Notes: generated from the letters alone by a model not told the origin. A stretch of 64,000 nucleotides of DNA from Vulcanisaeta distributa JCM 11213 (GCA_001316125.1 BBCS01000003.1:111818-175817); one strand, 5' to 3'; counted from the first letter of the stretch, positions 39,227-49,675 are shown. A program made the numbers and translations.

Positions 39227-40587
39227 GCTCGTTGTGTCTTCGTATAAGGGTAAGAATGGTAAGACCACAGCAACACTGGCGCTGGCTTACGCTTTAATTA
39301 AGGCGAGGTTTAGGGTATCCCTATTTAAGGTTGGCCCTGACTATATAGATCCGAGTTACCACTCAGTGATTGTGAATGCACCGAGTAGGAACCTGGACTA
39401 CGTGTTAATGGGTGATAAGGTAGTAACAAGGTTCTATAGGTATTCCCTGAATTCTGACATCGCAATTATTGAGGGTGTCTCGGGGGGGCTTTACGACAGT
39501 GTTGACGGTATAAGTGAGGTGGGTAGCACCGCCCAAATAGCTAAGTTACTCAGGGCACCAGTCGTACTGGTCATTAATGGGGGGGAGAGGATTAATAGGA
39601 CCGTGAGGGCAATAATTAGGGGGGGGTTGAGGGATTTTGACCGTGAGGTGAAGATCGTGGGTGCCATAGTTACTAATACTACGCAGAGACAGGTTGATAA
39701 GTTGAGGATTGCTGTGGAGAGTGAGGGCTTGGAATTCCTTGGTTATATACCAAGGAGTGATGACCTTGAGGATGTAATGCAGTACAGGCACCTGGGTCTG
39801 ATACATGCTGAGGAGATCAATAAGCAGCGCCTGATTAACGTATTTAATGAGGCGTCGAGTTTCATAGATGTTAATAAGGTCATTAAGGTGGCTAAGGAAT
39901 ACTCAGAGCCTCTTGATGTGAGGGATGACGTAGGTCCTGAGTCATTTAAGGTTGTTAGTAGTGAATTGAGGGTGGGCATACTGAGTGGGAGGGCGTTCAC
40001 GTTCTATTATCCAGAGACGATAGAGCGGATACAGTCCTTCACGAGTAATATTAAGTTTATCGACCCAGAGGTTGATCAGGGACTTGGCGATATAGACTTA
40101 TTGCTAATTGGTGGTGGTTTCCCCGAGGTTTATGGGGAATACCTTGAGAGGAATAGGGCGCTTAGCTGATGTGCGTAGATTCATAGATTCAGGGAAGTAC
40201 CTATATGCTGAGTGCGGTGGTTTGATGTACCTGACGAACTCGATAGTCTACAATAATGAGGAGTATGAAATGGTGGGTGCCATAGACGCTATAACGATAA
40301 TGCATAAAAGGCCCGTCTGGTACGGCTACGCAAGGGCCAGGGTAATCAGGAACTCCATTATTGGTGATGTTGGCACTGTAATAATGGGCCATGAATTCCA
40401 TTACTCCTCATTAGTTCTGCATGGGAATTACGACTTCGCCATTAAGTATGAAAGGGGTGCAGGAGTAAACGGATTTGATGGGTTCCAAATAAACAATGCG
40501 TATGCCCATTACCTTCACATTCATCCAGACACATATGATGTGATTGGTAAGGTCATTAGAAGATTGCTAAACGACAGGCTTAATTAA
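39207..40587 (+). CDS. Cobyrinate a,c-diamide synthase / DsrN-like amidase (frame-broken)
   Basis: ATP-dependent amidotransferase with an N-terminal dethiobiotin-synthetase-like domain (SSYKGKNGKTTATLALAYAL; KVGPDYIDPSYH) and a class I glutaminase domain (GGGFPEVYGEYL; YAECGGLMYL with the catalytic Cys; GHEFHYSSL with the His). Break near 40160. CbiA acts in cobamide synthesis; its homologue DsrN makes siroamide for sulfite reductase. The siroheme-rich neighbourhood favours a DsrN role, but sequence alone does not settle it. Confidence 0.78.
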
Positions 40588-41258
40588 GTATGAAATCATT
40601 ACCACACTGCATGGCTAATACCCTAGCTTCGCCATCACTCATGAATGTCACAGCCCTACATCCATTTATGACCGTGGTGGGGAAGTACTCAATCAATGCC
40701 TTGGCAATAACCCTCCTAGCATTATTAACAATATTCGGATCCCCCATACTCATTAACCAACTCCTTATATAATGAATTCACAGTTACCATCTTAAGATTG
40801 CCGGGTAATATGAAGAGAACGTTCCTGGGATACTCCTGGTAAAGCGCCACTAACTCACTACTAAGTCTCCCCTTACTGCTCAGGTAGAGCAACTTTACGT
40901 AACTCTCAATCTCATAATCACTAAACCCCCCCACTAAACCCCCCCAATTACCCCCCCTAATGGCGTTAATTGCAGCTTGGGCGGTATCCTGGTCTATGTC
41001 GCCAATATGCATGAAATACGCAAAGAGAAGCGTTAAGTAGCCGCTAATGCTTATTAAGTACTTATTCCTACTGATCCTCTCAAGTAATCCCATAGTCTCC
41101 AGCTCAGAGACTTTCCTGTAAAATGTAGCCTTACTAATATACCCAGCTAACGATAACCATAATGGGTCTGGCGCATCATCCCTCATATTCTCACGAATGG
41201 CATGAAGTATTAATTTTAAAATCATTAAATGTACAATGTCAATACTAATTCCAGGCAT
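40580..41258 (-). CDS. Winged-helix regulator next to the CACGTG element (frame-broken)
   Basis: N-terminal HTH (LAGYISKATFYRKVSELETMGLLERISRNKYLISISGYLTLLFAYF) related to the two Cys-rich regulators at 30903 and 37706, but without their cysteine cluster. A C5 run at 40741-40745 read as C4 extends it past YGDPNIVNNARRVIAKALIEYF to a stop at 40580. G7 runs add three glycines (IRGGNWGGLVGG). Its promoter carries the same CACGTG element as dsrA and dsrC, so it is a candidate autoregulated dsr regulator. Confidence 0.6.
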
Positions 41259-41297
41259 TATCTAGAGTTTCTCAATGGTCAAATTAAAAATGCTTAT

Positions 41298-41307
41298 TTC
41301 ACGTGGA
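41298..41307. promoter_or_regulatory. Bidirectional CACGTG element between 41258 and 41346
   Basis: TTTCACGTGGAA (41298-41309) lies 42 bases from the leftward regulator ATG and 41 from the rightward gene. Both flanks read RAA(Y/T)AA followed by a T-rich TATA-like stretch (GCATTTTTAAT leftward, TTAATTTTAAAT rightward), matching the dsrA and dsrC promoters. Confidence 0.55.
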
Positions 41308-41345
41308 ATTAATTTTAAATCTCGCAATTATGAGACTAAACAATA

Positions 41346-41973
41346 ATGGTTAAACAATGCATAGATCTTAATCTGCCCAATGAACTTAATGAACTTGTTA
41401 AGGACGCCATAGACCTGGTTAAGGTGTATGGTCCAAATAGCAGGGTTAAAGAGAATGCTGAATTGTTTATTAAGGCTCATATAGTACCAATTAATGCATT
41501 TGTTGATTTTAATAATAACGCCATTAAAATTAAGATTAATACTGAAGGTAAATTAATCATTAAGGGGGACATTGCTGATATTAAGTGATGGCAAACCATG
41601 TAAATTACGGGTAAGGAAAGAACACCTAACATTACTAAGTATCTACCTTAATCATGAGTTAAGGCTATTGATGATGTTTCGTGGATACCTCATTTGTGGC
41701 GATGTACTTAATTACTTAATATGGGCCTATGATAGGGCAGCCAATAATAACCTTATTAATAAATTAATTAATCATGGAATTAAGGAAAGAGCCATTATAA
41801 AGGCATTAAATGAATTATTTAATTTAGTTGCCTGTAACTTACTTAATTATTCAATGGGAGATCAAATGTATGTAAATCATAATATACCTGAAGAAATCCT
41901 TAGAGATATTAATAACCTGATACTCATATTATTGAGGGTAAGTGACGACTGTACTTATGTAGGCCTATACTAG
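41346..41973 (+). CDS. Unknown protein, first of a tandem pair (frame-broken)
   Basis: About 208 residues after joining frames near 41580. VKVYGPNSRVKENAELFIKAHIVP and LMMFRGYLICGDVLNYLIWAYDRAANNN align with VRLFEPNSLIREKADVFVKMHLVP and YFVCRHVLDHVAWAYDEVMNN in the next gene. Mostly helical; a conserved Cys and WAYD box stand out. Family not recognised. Promoter shares the CACGTG element with the divergent regulator, so it may belong to the same regulon. Confidence 0.5.
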
Positions 41974-42045
41974 CTCGACCCATTACCTTATGCTTCGCGT
42001 AAATTGTGGAATAGCATTAATAAAGAACTTTACATATGTATTATT

Positions 42046-42765
42046 GTGGGTGATGCCAGCGTAGTAAATAGTATTATTGAGATTGCAATAACTAAGGTTA
42101 GGCTATTTGAACCTAACTCATTGATTAGGGAGAAGGCTGATGTTTTCGTTAAGATGCACTTGGTCCCCCCCACGGATCAGTTAATTAAGATAGAGAGAGG
42201 TGTAATAATTCCTAATGCGTACATAATTGACCTGGCACTGATAGGCCCCCCCTCAGTAATGCGCATAAAGGATTACTTAGATATGCATGAGGGCGGCTCA
42301 TTAGCTCTTGGTAGGAGGGTGGGTAAGGTTAGGAATAAGGAGCAATTGGTTGCTAATTACATCGATTTGGTAATGAGGACATTAAGATTCTTCAATAATT
42401 ACTTCGTGTGCAGGCACGTGCTTGACCACGTCGCTTGGGCGTACGATGAGGTGATGAACAATAGTGCCGTGATTAAGTTATTTAGGAGTGAATTCAGGAA
42501 TGATAGGGAGGTTGATAAGGCGCTGAATGAATTATCAAAGCACATGATTGCGGTAATTACCGATTTCTACAATGGACTGAGGAGTTGGGTCATTAATAAT
42601 GAATTGAGGAGACCGTCGTATATTCAATACTTCATAGTTAACGAGGTACTTAAGAGATTATCTGCAAATGAATATTTAGTAGTGATTGAGGCCAACGAAG
42701 ATTACTATTACCTGGGTCTCCTTAGGAATGCATCATTAATTAATACGATAGTCAGGTTAAGTTAA
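42046..42765 (+). CDS. Unknown protein, second of a tandem pair
   Basis: About 239 residues, paralogue of the preceding gene. GTG at 42046 is preferred to a TTG at 42004 because the latter lies inside a promoter-like TTGTGGAATAGCATTAATAAAG. Conserved segments with its neighbour: PNS-x3-(E/K)-x-A-(E/D), HIVP/HLVP, a Cys in the middle and WAYD. No known domain seen. Possibly a cofactor- or metal-binding helical protein; function unknown. Confidence 0.5.
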   Translation: MGDASVVNSIIEIAITKVRLFEPNSLIREKADVFVKMHLVPPTDQLIKIERGVIIPNAYIIDLALIGPPSVMRIKDYLDMHEGGSLALGRRVGKVRNKEQLVANYIDLVMRTLRFFNNYFVCRHVLDHVAWAYDEVMNNSAVIKLFRSEFRNDREVDKALNELSKHMIAVITDFYNGLRSWVINNELRRPSYIQYFIVNEVLKRLSANEYLVVIEANEDYYYLGLLRNASLINTIVRLS

Positions 42766-42848
42766 ATGAATTCTATTTAAGCAATTCTATTCATTATTAT
42801 TTATTAATTATCAATGTTATTGAATTTTATATTAATTTAATTTCCATA

Positions 42849-42872
42849 ATGTGGAATAAAGTTTATAAGGTC
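42849..42872 (+). promoter_or_regulatory. GTGGAATAA plus TATA promoter of the proton ATPase
   Basis: TGTGGAATAAAG runs into TTTATAAGG (42862-42870), about 30 bases before the ATG at 42900. The GTGGAATA part recurs at 31879, 41303 and 42006 at similar distances from starts. Confidence 0.45.
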
Positions 42873-42899
42873 TCATTACGTCAAAAACATGACCTTATT

Positions 42900-45420
42900 A
42901 TGTCGTCCGAGAAGTCTCGTAATTATGAGACTATGTCCGTGGAAGAGGTTTTACGGGAACTAGGTACTAACCCAAGCACTGGTCTCAGCGAGGCTGAAGT
43001 TAATGAGAGGGTTAAGAGGTATGGCTATAATGAGGTGCCTGAGAAGAAGGAGCACCCGGCAAAGAAGTTCGCTAAAAAATTCACGGGCTTCACGGCGTGG
43101 ATGCTCGAGGCAGCGATGGTGGTTTGTATAATACTTGGCTTAACAATAGACCCGGCTAGGTTAATCGATGCTTACATAATCGCGGCGTTGCTCGTTGTTA
43201 ATGCATTAATAGGTTTTATCCATGAGGAACACGCTGCGAGGGCTGTTGAATTACTTAAGCAGAGGCTTCAGGTGATGGCGAGGGTCCTTAGGAATGGCTC
43301 CTGGCAGTCATTACCGGCCAGGTTGCTAGTTCCCGGCGACATAATTAGGGTTAGGGCGGGGGGGGATATCGTGCCTGCGGATGCTAAGATAATAACCAAT
43401 GAGGAGGTTGAGGTCGACCAATCAGCACTCACTGGGGGGGAGAGTATGCCGGTGGCTAAGAGGAGGGGGGGCGATGTCATGTACTCAGGTTCAATAGTGA
43501 GGAGGGGGGGTGAGGCAACGGCAGTCGTCGTTAGGACAGGACTTAATACGTACTTCGGCAGGACAGTGCAATTAGTTCAGACGGCTAGACCTAAGCTTCA
43601 CATGGAGGAGATAATATCTAAGGTGGTCTCAGCCCTGCTAATCATGGTTTCAATACTCGTAATAGTCATGTTCCCACTAACCTACTTCTACCTACACAGC
43701 TTGATGTTCCTGGCAGACTATGTACTGCCCCCCCTGGCAATAATGCTGGTGGTATTCGCAGTACCGGTCGCGCTGCCCGCCATGTTCACGGTGACCATGG
43801 CAGTCGGGGGCCCAGGAAATGGCCAGGAGGGGTGCCTTAATAACGAAGCTCAGCGCCGTTGAGGATGCGGCATCCATGACCGTACTCTGCGCGGATAAGA
43901 CGGGCACATTAACGTACAACAGGCTCACAGTAACCCACGTAGTGCCATGAAGGGGGGTACTCCGAAGATGATGTGCTGCTTTACGGCGCATTAGCTAGTC
44001 AGGAGCGAACCAGGACCAATAGATCTAGCCTTCATAAGGCTGCAAGGGAGAGGAGGTTGCCAATTAATGATTTCGATATTAAGGAGTTCAAGCCATTTGA
44101 CCCGTCGACCAGACGTACGGAGGCGCTAGTGGTTGATAGGAATAACGGCGGTCGCACGTTCAGGGTAGCCAAGGGGGGGGCCGTGAGGACTCTGGCCGAG
44201 GAATTGTGTAAAGTTAGGCTAAGTGAGGATATTGAGGACGTAATGAACTCCTTCGCGGCAAGTGGCTATAGGACACTTGGTGTGGCTAAGTCCGAGGATG
44301 GCAGTAACTGGGAGATGATCGGCCTGGTGGCGCTCTATGACATACCCAGGGAGGACACGCCTAAGTTAATTCAGGAGCTTAGGAACCTGGGTGTCAGGGT
44401 TAAGATGCTGACTGGAGATGCTAAGCCCATTGCAAGGGAGATCGCTAAGATTATAGGGCTGGGCGAAAATGTAATATCTGGCAAGGAATTAAAGGAGTTG
44501 CTGGAGAAGGATCCGCAGAAGGCGGCTAAGCTTGCCGAGGAGGCTGACGTGTTTGCCGAGATCTACCCGGAGGATAAGTACTTCATTGTTAAGAGTTTGC
44601 AAGCGGCTAAGCAGATAACAGGCATGACGGGTGACGGCGTTAATGACTCACCAGCTTAAGCAAGCGGAGGTTGGTATAGCGGTTAGTAACGCGACTGATG
44701 TGGCTAAGGCGGCGGCTAGCGTCGTGTTGACTGTGGAGGGTCTTGCGGGCATTGTGGAGCTTGTTAAGATTGGTAGGTCCACATTCCAGAGAATTGTCAC
44801 GTGGATACTGAATAAGATTGTGAAGACCTTCGAAATAGCCGTATTCGTGACACTGGCATTCCTAATATCGGCATTGTTCTGGCATAACCCAATATACGCA
44901 GTCTCAGCCCTCGACGTAACCCTCTTCCTATTCCTAATAGACTTCGTCACGATATCACTATCCACGGACAACGCCAAGGGATCACCAACACCGGAGAAGT
45001 GGGATGTGCCCAAGCTCGTAAAGCTCGGTATCGGGCTTGGGGGTGTTCACGGTTGCCGAGATGTTCGGCTTATTATTCCTAGCCCTGGACTACTTCCACA
45101 TAAACAACATACATGTACTACATACCTACTACTTCACGGCGATGATGTACATGGGCATACTTACGCCATTCATAGTTAGGGAGAGAGGTCCATTCTGGAT
45201 TTCAAGACCAGGTAAGTGGTTGGTAATAGCGTCCATAGTGGATGTAATCGTGGTTGCTTTCATAGCATTAACGGGACTACCTGGGCCATGGGGGGGATAC
45301 TTATTAACACCAATAACCTGGCAGGAATTCGCGGCAATAACGCTCTATTGCCTATTCGTTAATTTCGCAATTAATGATAGGGCAAAGCTAATGCTCGGAA
45401 AATTCGGCATTTCTAGGTAA
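42900..45420 (+). CDS. P-type (P3A) proton-pumping ATPase (frame-broken)
   Basis: Membrane proton pump using a phospho-Asp cycle. A-domain motif should be DQSALTGES but reads TGGES owing to a G7 at 43434-43440; membrane motif [12 protein letters not shown]; phosphorylation motif DKTGTLT (43898 onward); [15 protein letters not shown] and [15 protein letters not shown] hinge; C-terminal helices to 45420. Repairs: G5 at 43806-43810, changes near 43948 and 44010, one lost base near 44655, and G5 near 45041. About 835 residues. ATG 42900 fits the TATA. Likely for pH homeostasis in an acidic hot spring. Confidence 0.9.
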
Positions 45421-45599
45421 TGATACGAACACGGTACTAGAACTAAAAATAGCTGTTCATATTTATATTCAATTCTCTTAATTACTAATTATTTATGAAT
45501 ATTTATTAATCAATACATTCAAATATAATTAAATTATTCAGCAATTTTCAGGATAATTATTAAATTATTTCCCATTTAACGTACAAGGTCGTGTAACAA

Positions 45600-45608
45600 T
45601 ATTTATAT
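45600..45608 (+). promoter_or_regulatory. TATA box of the first TauE gene
   Basis: ATTTATATATC about 25-33 bases before the ATG at 45633. The upstream gap (45421-45599) is AT-rich and shows nothing else. Confidence 0.5.
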
Positions 45609-45632
45609 ATCGTGAAGTCAAGTTTTTGACTG

Positions 45633-47053
45633 ATGATAAGCCTTGTATTTGATCTACTCAGGATGCTGGAGTTTATATTAGCCGGCATTGTGGCTGGCTT
45701 ACTTGGTGCCCTGGCAGGGCTTGGTGGTGGTGTTGTTTTAACGCCAGTACTAACATTATTTCTGAGTGTACCGATAATATATGCCACAGGCTCTGCATTA
45801 ATATCGACAATATCCACATCGGCTGGCTCGGCTAGCGTTTACGTTAGGAAGAGGTTGGCTAATGATAGGATTGGCATTAGCCTAGTAACGGCGACGACGA
45901 CAGGTGCGATAATAGGCTCGTTAATGGCTAATTACATATACAATCATCACCTCACCTGGATAATATACGTGATATTTGGTTTAGTGCTCCTAGCGTCGAT
46001 AATTCCCACAGTGCAGAGGAGCACTTGCGAGCTACCACCACCGAGGAATCCTGATTGGACCACGAAGATATTCAGGCTCTATGGTGTGTGTTATGACCCA
46101 GCATTAAAGATCTGGTACAAGTATTGGGGGGGGATCAGGTGGTGGCTTGGTTGGCTAATCATGCTTTTCGCAGGCTTCATCAGTGGTTTATTAGGTATTG
46201 GTAGTGGTGCACTCAAGGTCCTTGCCATGGATTGGGGGATGAATCTGCCCATGAAGGTTAGCACAACGACGAGCAACTTCATGATAGGGGTGACTGCAGC
46301 AACAAGCGGCTCGCTTTACTGGTTCTTTGGCTACATAAGCCCATTCATAGCCGCATGCACAGCAATCGGTGTCCTACTGGGCTCAAGAATTGGCACTAGG
46401 ATGCTAATGTACGTGACTAATAGGCAGGTCAGGTGGGTCTTCGTCGCAATACTGGCTTACCTAGGCTTTAGGATGGTCCTTAGGGGCTCAGTAGGGAGGG
46501 CATACTGCCAATAACATCGCTTGAGAGGACCATCGTAGCCGCGGTATTCGCATCAGTAATAATAACTTCCCTGTACTTCATATTCACGTACAAGTACCAG
46601 GAGACCCAGGACGTCACGCTAAGTATTTACCAGGCACAGCCCGAGAACCCTGGGAGGGTTGAGCTTAAGTTCATAAACATAACAAGCAACCTCCTTAAGT
46701 ACGGAGTCTTCATAAGCATCGCCTTACTAGTCCTGGGCCTTATTCTCATTTTCATCCACGGCAATGGATTAGGAATCCCAATTAATAGGATTATTGACCC
46801 GAGCGGCCACGTCGATACCTCAACAATAACGATAATGGATGTTGTAGCTGGCGACTTGAGACTTGACGGGTTAAGCCTAATGCTAACGGGGGGGTTACTC
46901 GTATTAATAGCCATCCCAATAATCATGGTGGCACTAAATCTCGTCAGATTCATAATGGAGAGAGACGTATTATACACAGTACTCGCAGCGATAACCCTGG
47001 TTAACCTATTCCTCGCAATATTTGCATTACCCATGCTCATACTCCATAAGTAG
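45633..47053 (+). CDS. TauE/SafE exporter fused to DUF1634 (frame-broken)
   Basis: N-terminal part is a TauE/SafE permease, eight helices, with GLLGALAGLGGGVVLTPVLT and the repeat GLLGIGSGALKVLAMDWGMNLPMKVSTTTSNFMIG. After one lost C near 46488 the same frame continues LSREGILPITSLERTIVAAVF into DUF1634 (LLKYGVFISIALLVLGLILIF; VRFIMERDVLYTVLAAITLVNLFLAIF) to 47053. No start codon precedes the DUF1634 core in that frame, so a fusion is likely; usually they are two genes. Probably exports sulfite or an organosulfur anion. Confidence 0.7.
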
Positions 47054-47063
47054 AGTGATCGAA

Positions 47064-48043
47064 ATGTACGTGTTCACCCAAGCCCTGGCAATCCTAGGAT
47101 TAATAACGGGATGCGGATTGATAGCAGGCTTGCTTGGAGGTTTGCTTGGGCTTGGCGGTGCCGTCATATTGACACCATTATTAACGATATTGTTAAATCT
47201 ACCAATACAGTACTCCGCAGGCATCAGCCTGGTATCCGCGATATCCACGTCAATAATGGCCGGCTCCAGGTTCTTGAGAATGGGACTGCCAAACACTAGG
47301 GTATTCATAGCACTATGCTCGGCAAGCACTACGGGGGGGCCGTAGTAGGTTCATTGATGGCGTACCACATAATCAGCTCGGGCTATAACTGGATACTTTA
47401 CCTAGTATTTAGCGGCGTGATGTACATGGCGATGGCCCTCGTAATAAGACCCAAGCAGCACGTGATGACTGCATTACCAATAAGCATAAGGGACTCCTAC
47501 ATAATTACTGGGTCTTACCTAGACCAGGCATTAAAGGTCTACGTCAATTACGGAGTAAGAAGGGATAATCTAATTAAGGCGTGGGGGGGAGTAATGTTGT
47601 TTGGAGGGTTGATATCGGGCCTGTTGGGGGGGATTGGTGGTGGGCCGATAAACATGCTCGCCCTATACTGGGCTGCTGAATTACCGATAAAGGTGGCCTC
47701 GGCAACCAGCAACCTATTGGTGGGTGTAACGGCAGCAACAAGCGGGACGCTTTATTGGTTCTTCGGCTATATACAGCCGTTTATGGCCATGGCATCCGTG
47801 ATAGGCATAGTGATTGGCGCAAACATATCAACGCACATCCTACCCAGGGCCAGGGGGGGATCAACAATAAAGGCACTACTCTTATCAATATTCTCATACC
47901 TAGCATATAGAATGTTACTATCCGGGTTGAGGAGGGGCGGCATCCTCATGTTACCAATCAACCTTGAATACACAACGTCATTAATGGTACTAGTGATAAC
48001 GCTGGGAATACTATTCGCATTGCGTAAGCACATAAGTGAGTGA
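47064..48043 (+). CDS. TauE/SafE anion exporter, second copy (frame-broken)
   Basis: Eight-helix permease, paralogue of the preceding one: GLLGGLLGLGGAVILTPLLT and the second half-repeat GGPINMLALYWAAELPIKVASATSNLLVGVTAATSGTLYWFFGYI. A G7 run at 47333-47339, where five G gives TTGAVVGS, breaks the frame. ATG at 47064, ten bases after the upstream stop, so an operon. It lacks the DUF1634 extension and ends HISE. Confidence 0.82.
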
Positions 48044-48110
48044 TGCATTGTAATCCCGTAATATTGAGGAAGACTTAAAATTCCAGGGCGTTGCATTCAT
48101 TTATAATAGC

Positions 48111-48590
48111 ATGGGATTAACCTTATCACCGATTATTACGGAGCTACTGAAGGAGCTGGCTGGTGATAGGGATATCGAGGAATTCATAATCGACTTAATA
48201 ATTGAGAGGCTTGATCCTCCACGTAGGGTTGAGGCATACCTCAAGCTTCATGAGTATTATTTAAGAGGCGCCGAGGAATTGTACTCTAGGGGGGGCGATT
48301 TGGTCCAGGCAAGTGAGAAGTACTGGGGGGGCGCCGTGACTGCATTGCTCAACGCCATTGCCGAGCAGAGGGGGGGTTGGGAGCATTATAGTCATAGGGA
48401 TTATGATGTGATAATTGATAGGTTGTATGAAGAGACTGGCGATAAGTCAATCATCCTTAACTTCGGCGTCGCCGAGAGATTGCATGCCAATTTTTACCAT
48501 AACTTCATGGATAGGAAGGCATTTGAAGTTCATAGGCAGGTGGTTTTGGAATTATTAGAGAAACTGAAAGAATTAATAAAAACAAAATGA
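48111..48590 (+). CDS. PaREP1-family HEPN-like protein (copy A)
   Basis: About 159 residues. LSPIITELLKELAGDRDIEEFI leader, RLDPPRRVEAYLKLHEYYLRGAEELY, then the core KYWG(G)AVTALLNAIAEQRG and RLHANFYHNFMDRKAFEVHR. Nearly parallel in structure to copy B at 49071 and shares its leader. Three G7 runs add glycines. PaREP1 proteins are expanded in Thermoproteales; biochemical role unknown. Confidence 0.75.
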   Translation: MGLTLSPIITELLKELAGDRDIEEFIIDLIIERLDPPRRVEAYLKLHEYYLRGAEELYSRGGDLVQASEKYWGGAVTALLNAIAEQRGGWEHYSHRDYDVIIDRLYEETGDKSIILNFGVAERLHANFYHNFMDRKAFEVHRQVVLELLEKLKELIKTK

Positions 48591-48667
48591 ATAGCCATTT
48601 AATAATCAATAATGAACCTGCATCGCCAGGATAGGGATCAGTGCGTTTTTAATCCCTCTACGCACCT

Positions 48668-49039
48668 TCACCGTCTTAGGATGAGCTCCTTAACCTCATT
48701 AATTATCTCCCTGACCTTATCCAGTTCCTTCCTAACGAAATCCTCATCGCACAATCCATCGTAGAAGCAATCAATGTGAAGAAACTTCTCCCTAGCCGCA
48801 TACCTATCCCTCAGGTAATCTAAACCAAGCCTACTCAATGCATCCCTCCTCTCCCTATAAGTCTTGGCATCAATACCCCTAGCCCTAAGCAAGGCCTCGA
48901 TGGCCTTACTAACGGCTAACCACCCCTTCTCGGCCGCATCCCTGAGTAGCATTGGATCCCCCCCTGACTTAGCATACTCATTCAATTCCGCAACAGCCGC
49001 CTCCAGCGACTTAATGGCATCATTCAATAATTCACTCAT
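48668..49039 (-). CDS. PaREP1-like HEPN protein, small
   Basis: A 123-residue helical protein: LEAAVAELNEYAKSGGDPMLLRDAAEKGWLAVSKAIEALLRARG, then EKFLHIDCFYDGLCDEDFVRKEL. The double-helix core with AAEKGWLAVSKAI matches PaREP1/HEPN-type proteins, but the C-terminal FLHIDCFYDG differs from its neighbours. Lies between two longer PaREP1 genes. Confidence 0.65.
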   Translation of the reverse strand: MSELLNDAIKSLEAAVAELNEYAKSGGDPMLLRDAAEKGWLAVSKAIEALLRARGIDAKTYRERRDALSRLGLDYLRDRYAAREKFLHIDCFYDGLCDEDFVRKELDKVREIINEVKELILRR

Positions 49040-49070
49040 AATATTCTAAAGGCGGGATAACATAATTAAT

Positions 49071-49548
49071 TTAAGCGTCTATGTCCAGGTATGCCTTCAA
49101 TTTATTAACTAATTTAATGGCATCCTCCTATGAGCATCAAAGGACGCCCTACCCAGGAAGCTATGGTAGAAATTACATGTAAAGTCTCAACACTTGAGAA
49201 TAACCTGGTGTATTCAGGGTCACGCGTTACCTCCGTTAGGTAAGACGCTATTTCCCTAAGGTCCCTATGACTATAATGGGGGGGCATCCCCAACCTCTCA
49301 CCAATGATATTAAGCAGCGCGGTTACGGCACCCCCCCAGTACTTCTCACCAGCCTGCGCCAGGTTGCCCTTGGCATAAAGCTCCTCGGCGGCCCTAAGGT
49401 AGTCTCCATGAAGTTTTAAGTACAGTTCAATTCTGCGCGGAGGATCTAATCGTTCAGCGATTAATTCAGCTATGAACTCCTCAACATCCCTATCACCAGC
49501 TAACTTCCTAAGGAATTCCGTAATGGTTTGTGACAGCACTAATGACAT
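49071..49548 (-). CDS. PaREP1-family HEPN-like protein (copy B, frame-broken)
   Basis: Close relative of copy A: LSQTITEFLRKLAGDRDVEEFIAELIAERLDPPRRIELYLKLHGDYLRAAEELYAKG. Restoring a base near 49173 continues it as VNFYHSFLGRASFDAHRR, as in copy A, and a further change near 49130 leads to a stop at 49071. It points away from copy A, giving an inverted arrangement of related genes. It lies next to the CRISPR array; no functional link is shown. Confidence 0.72.
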
Positions 49549-49675
49549 ATCTCACAAAGTAAAGTAAATACCCAATAGTTGATAAGTCTTTGCCACCTAA
49601 TAAACCCCCCCGGGACAACTGAAGGTTACACCTAGACTTTCGCTATAACTTCCACTATAACTTCATGATTAAGGT

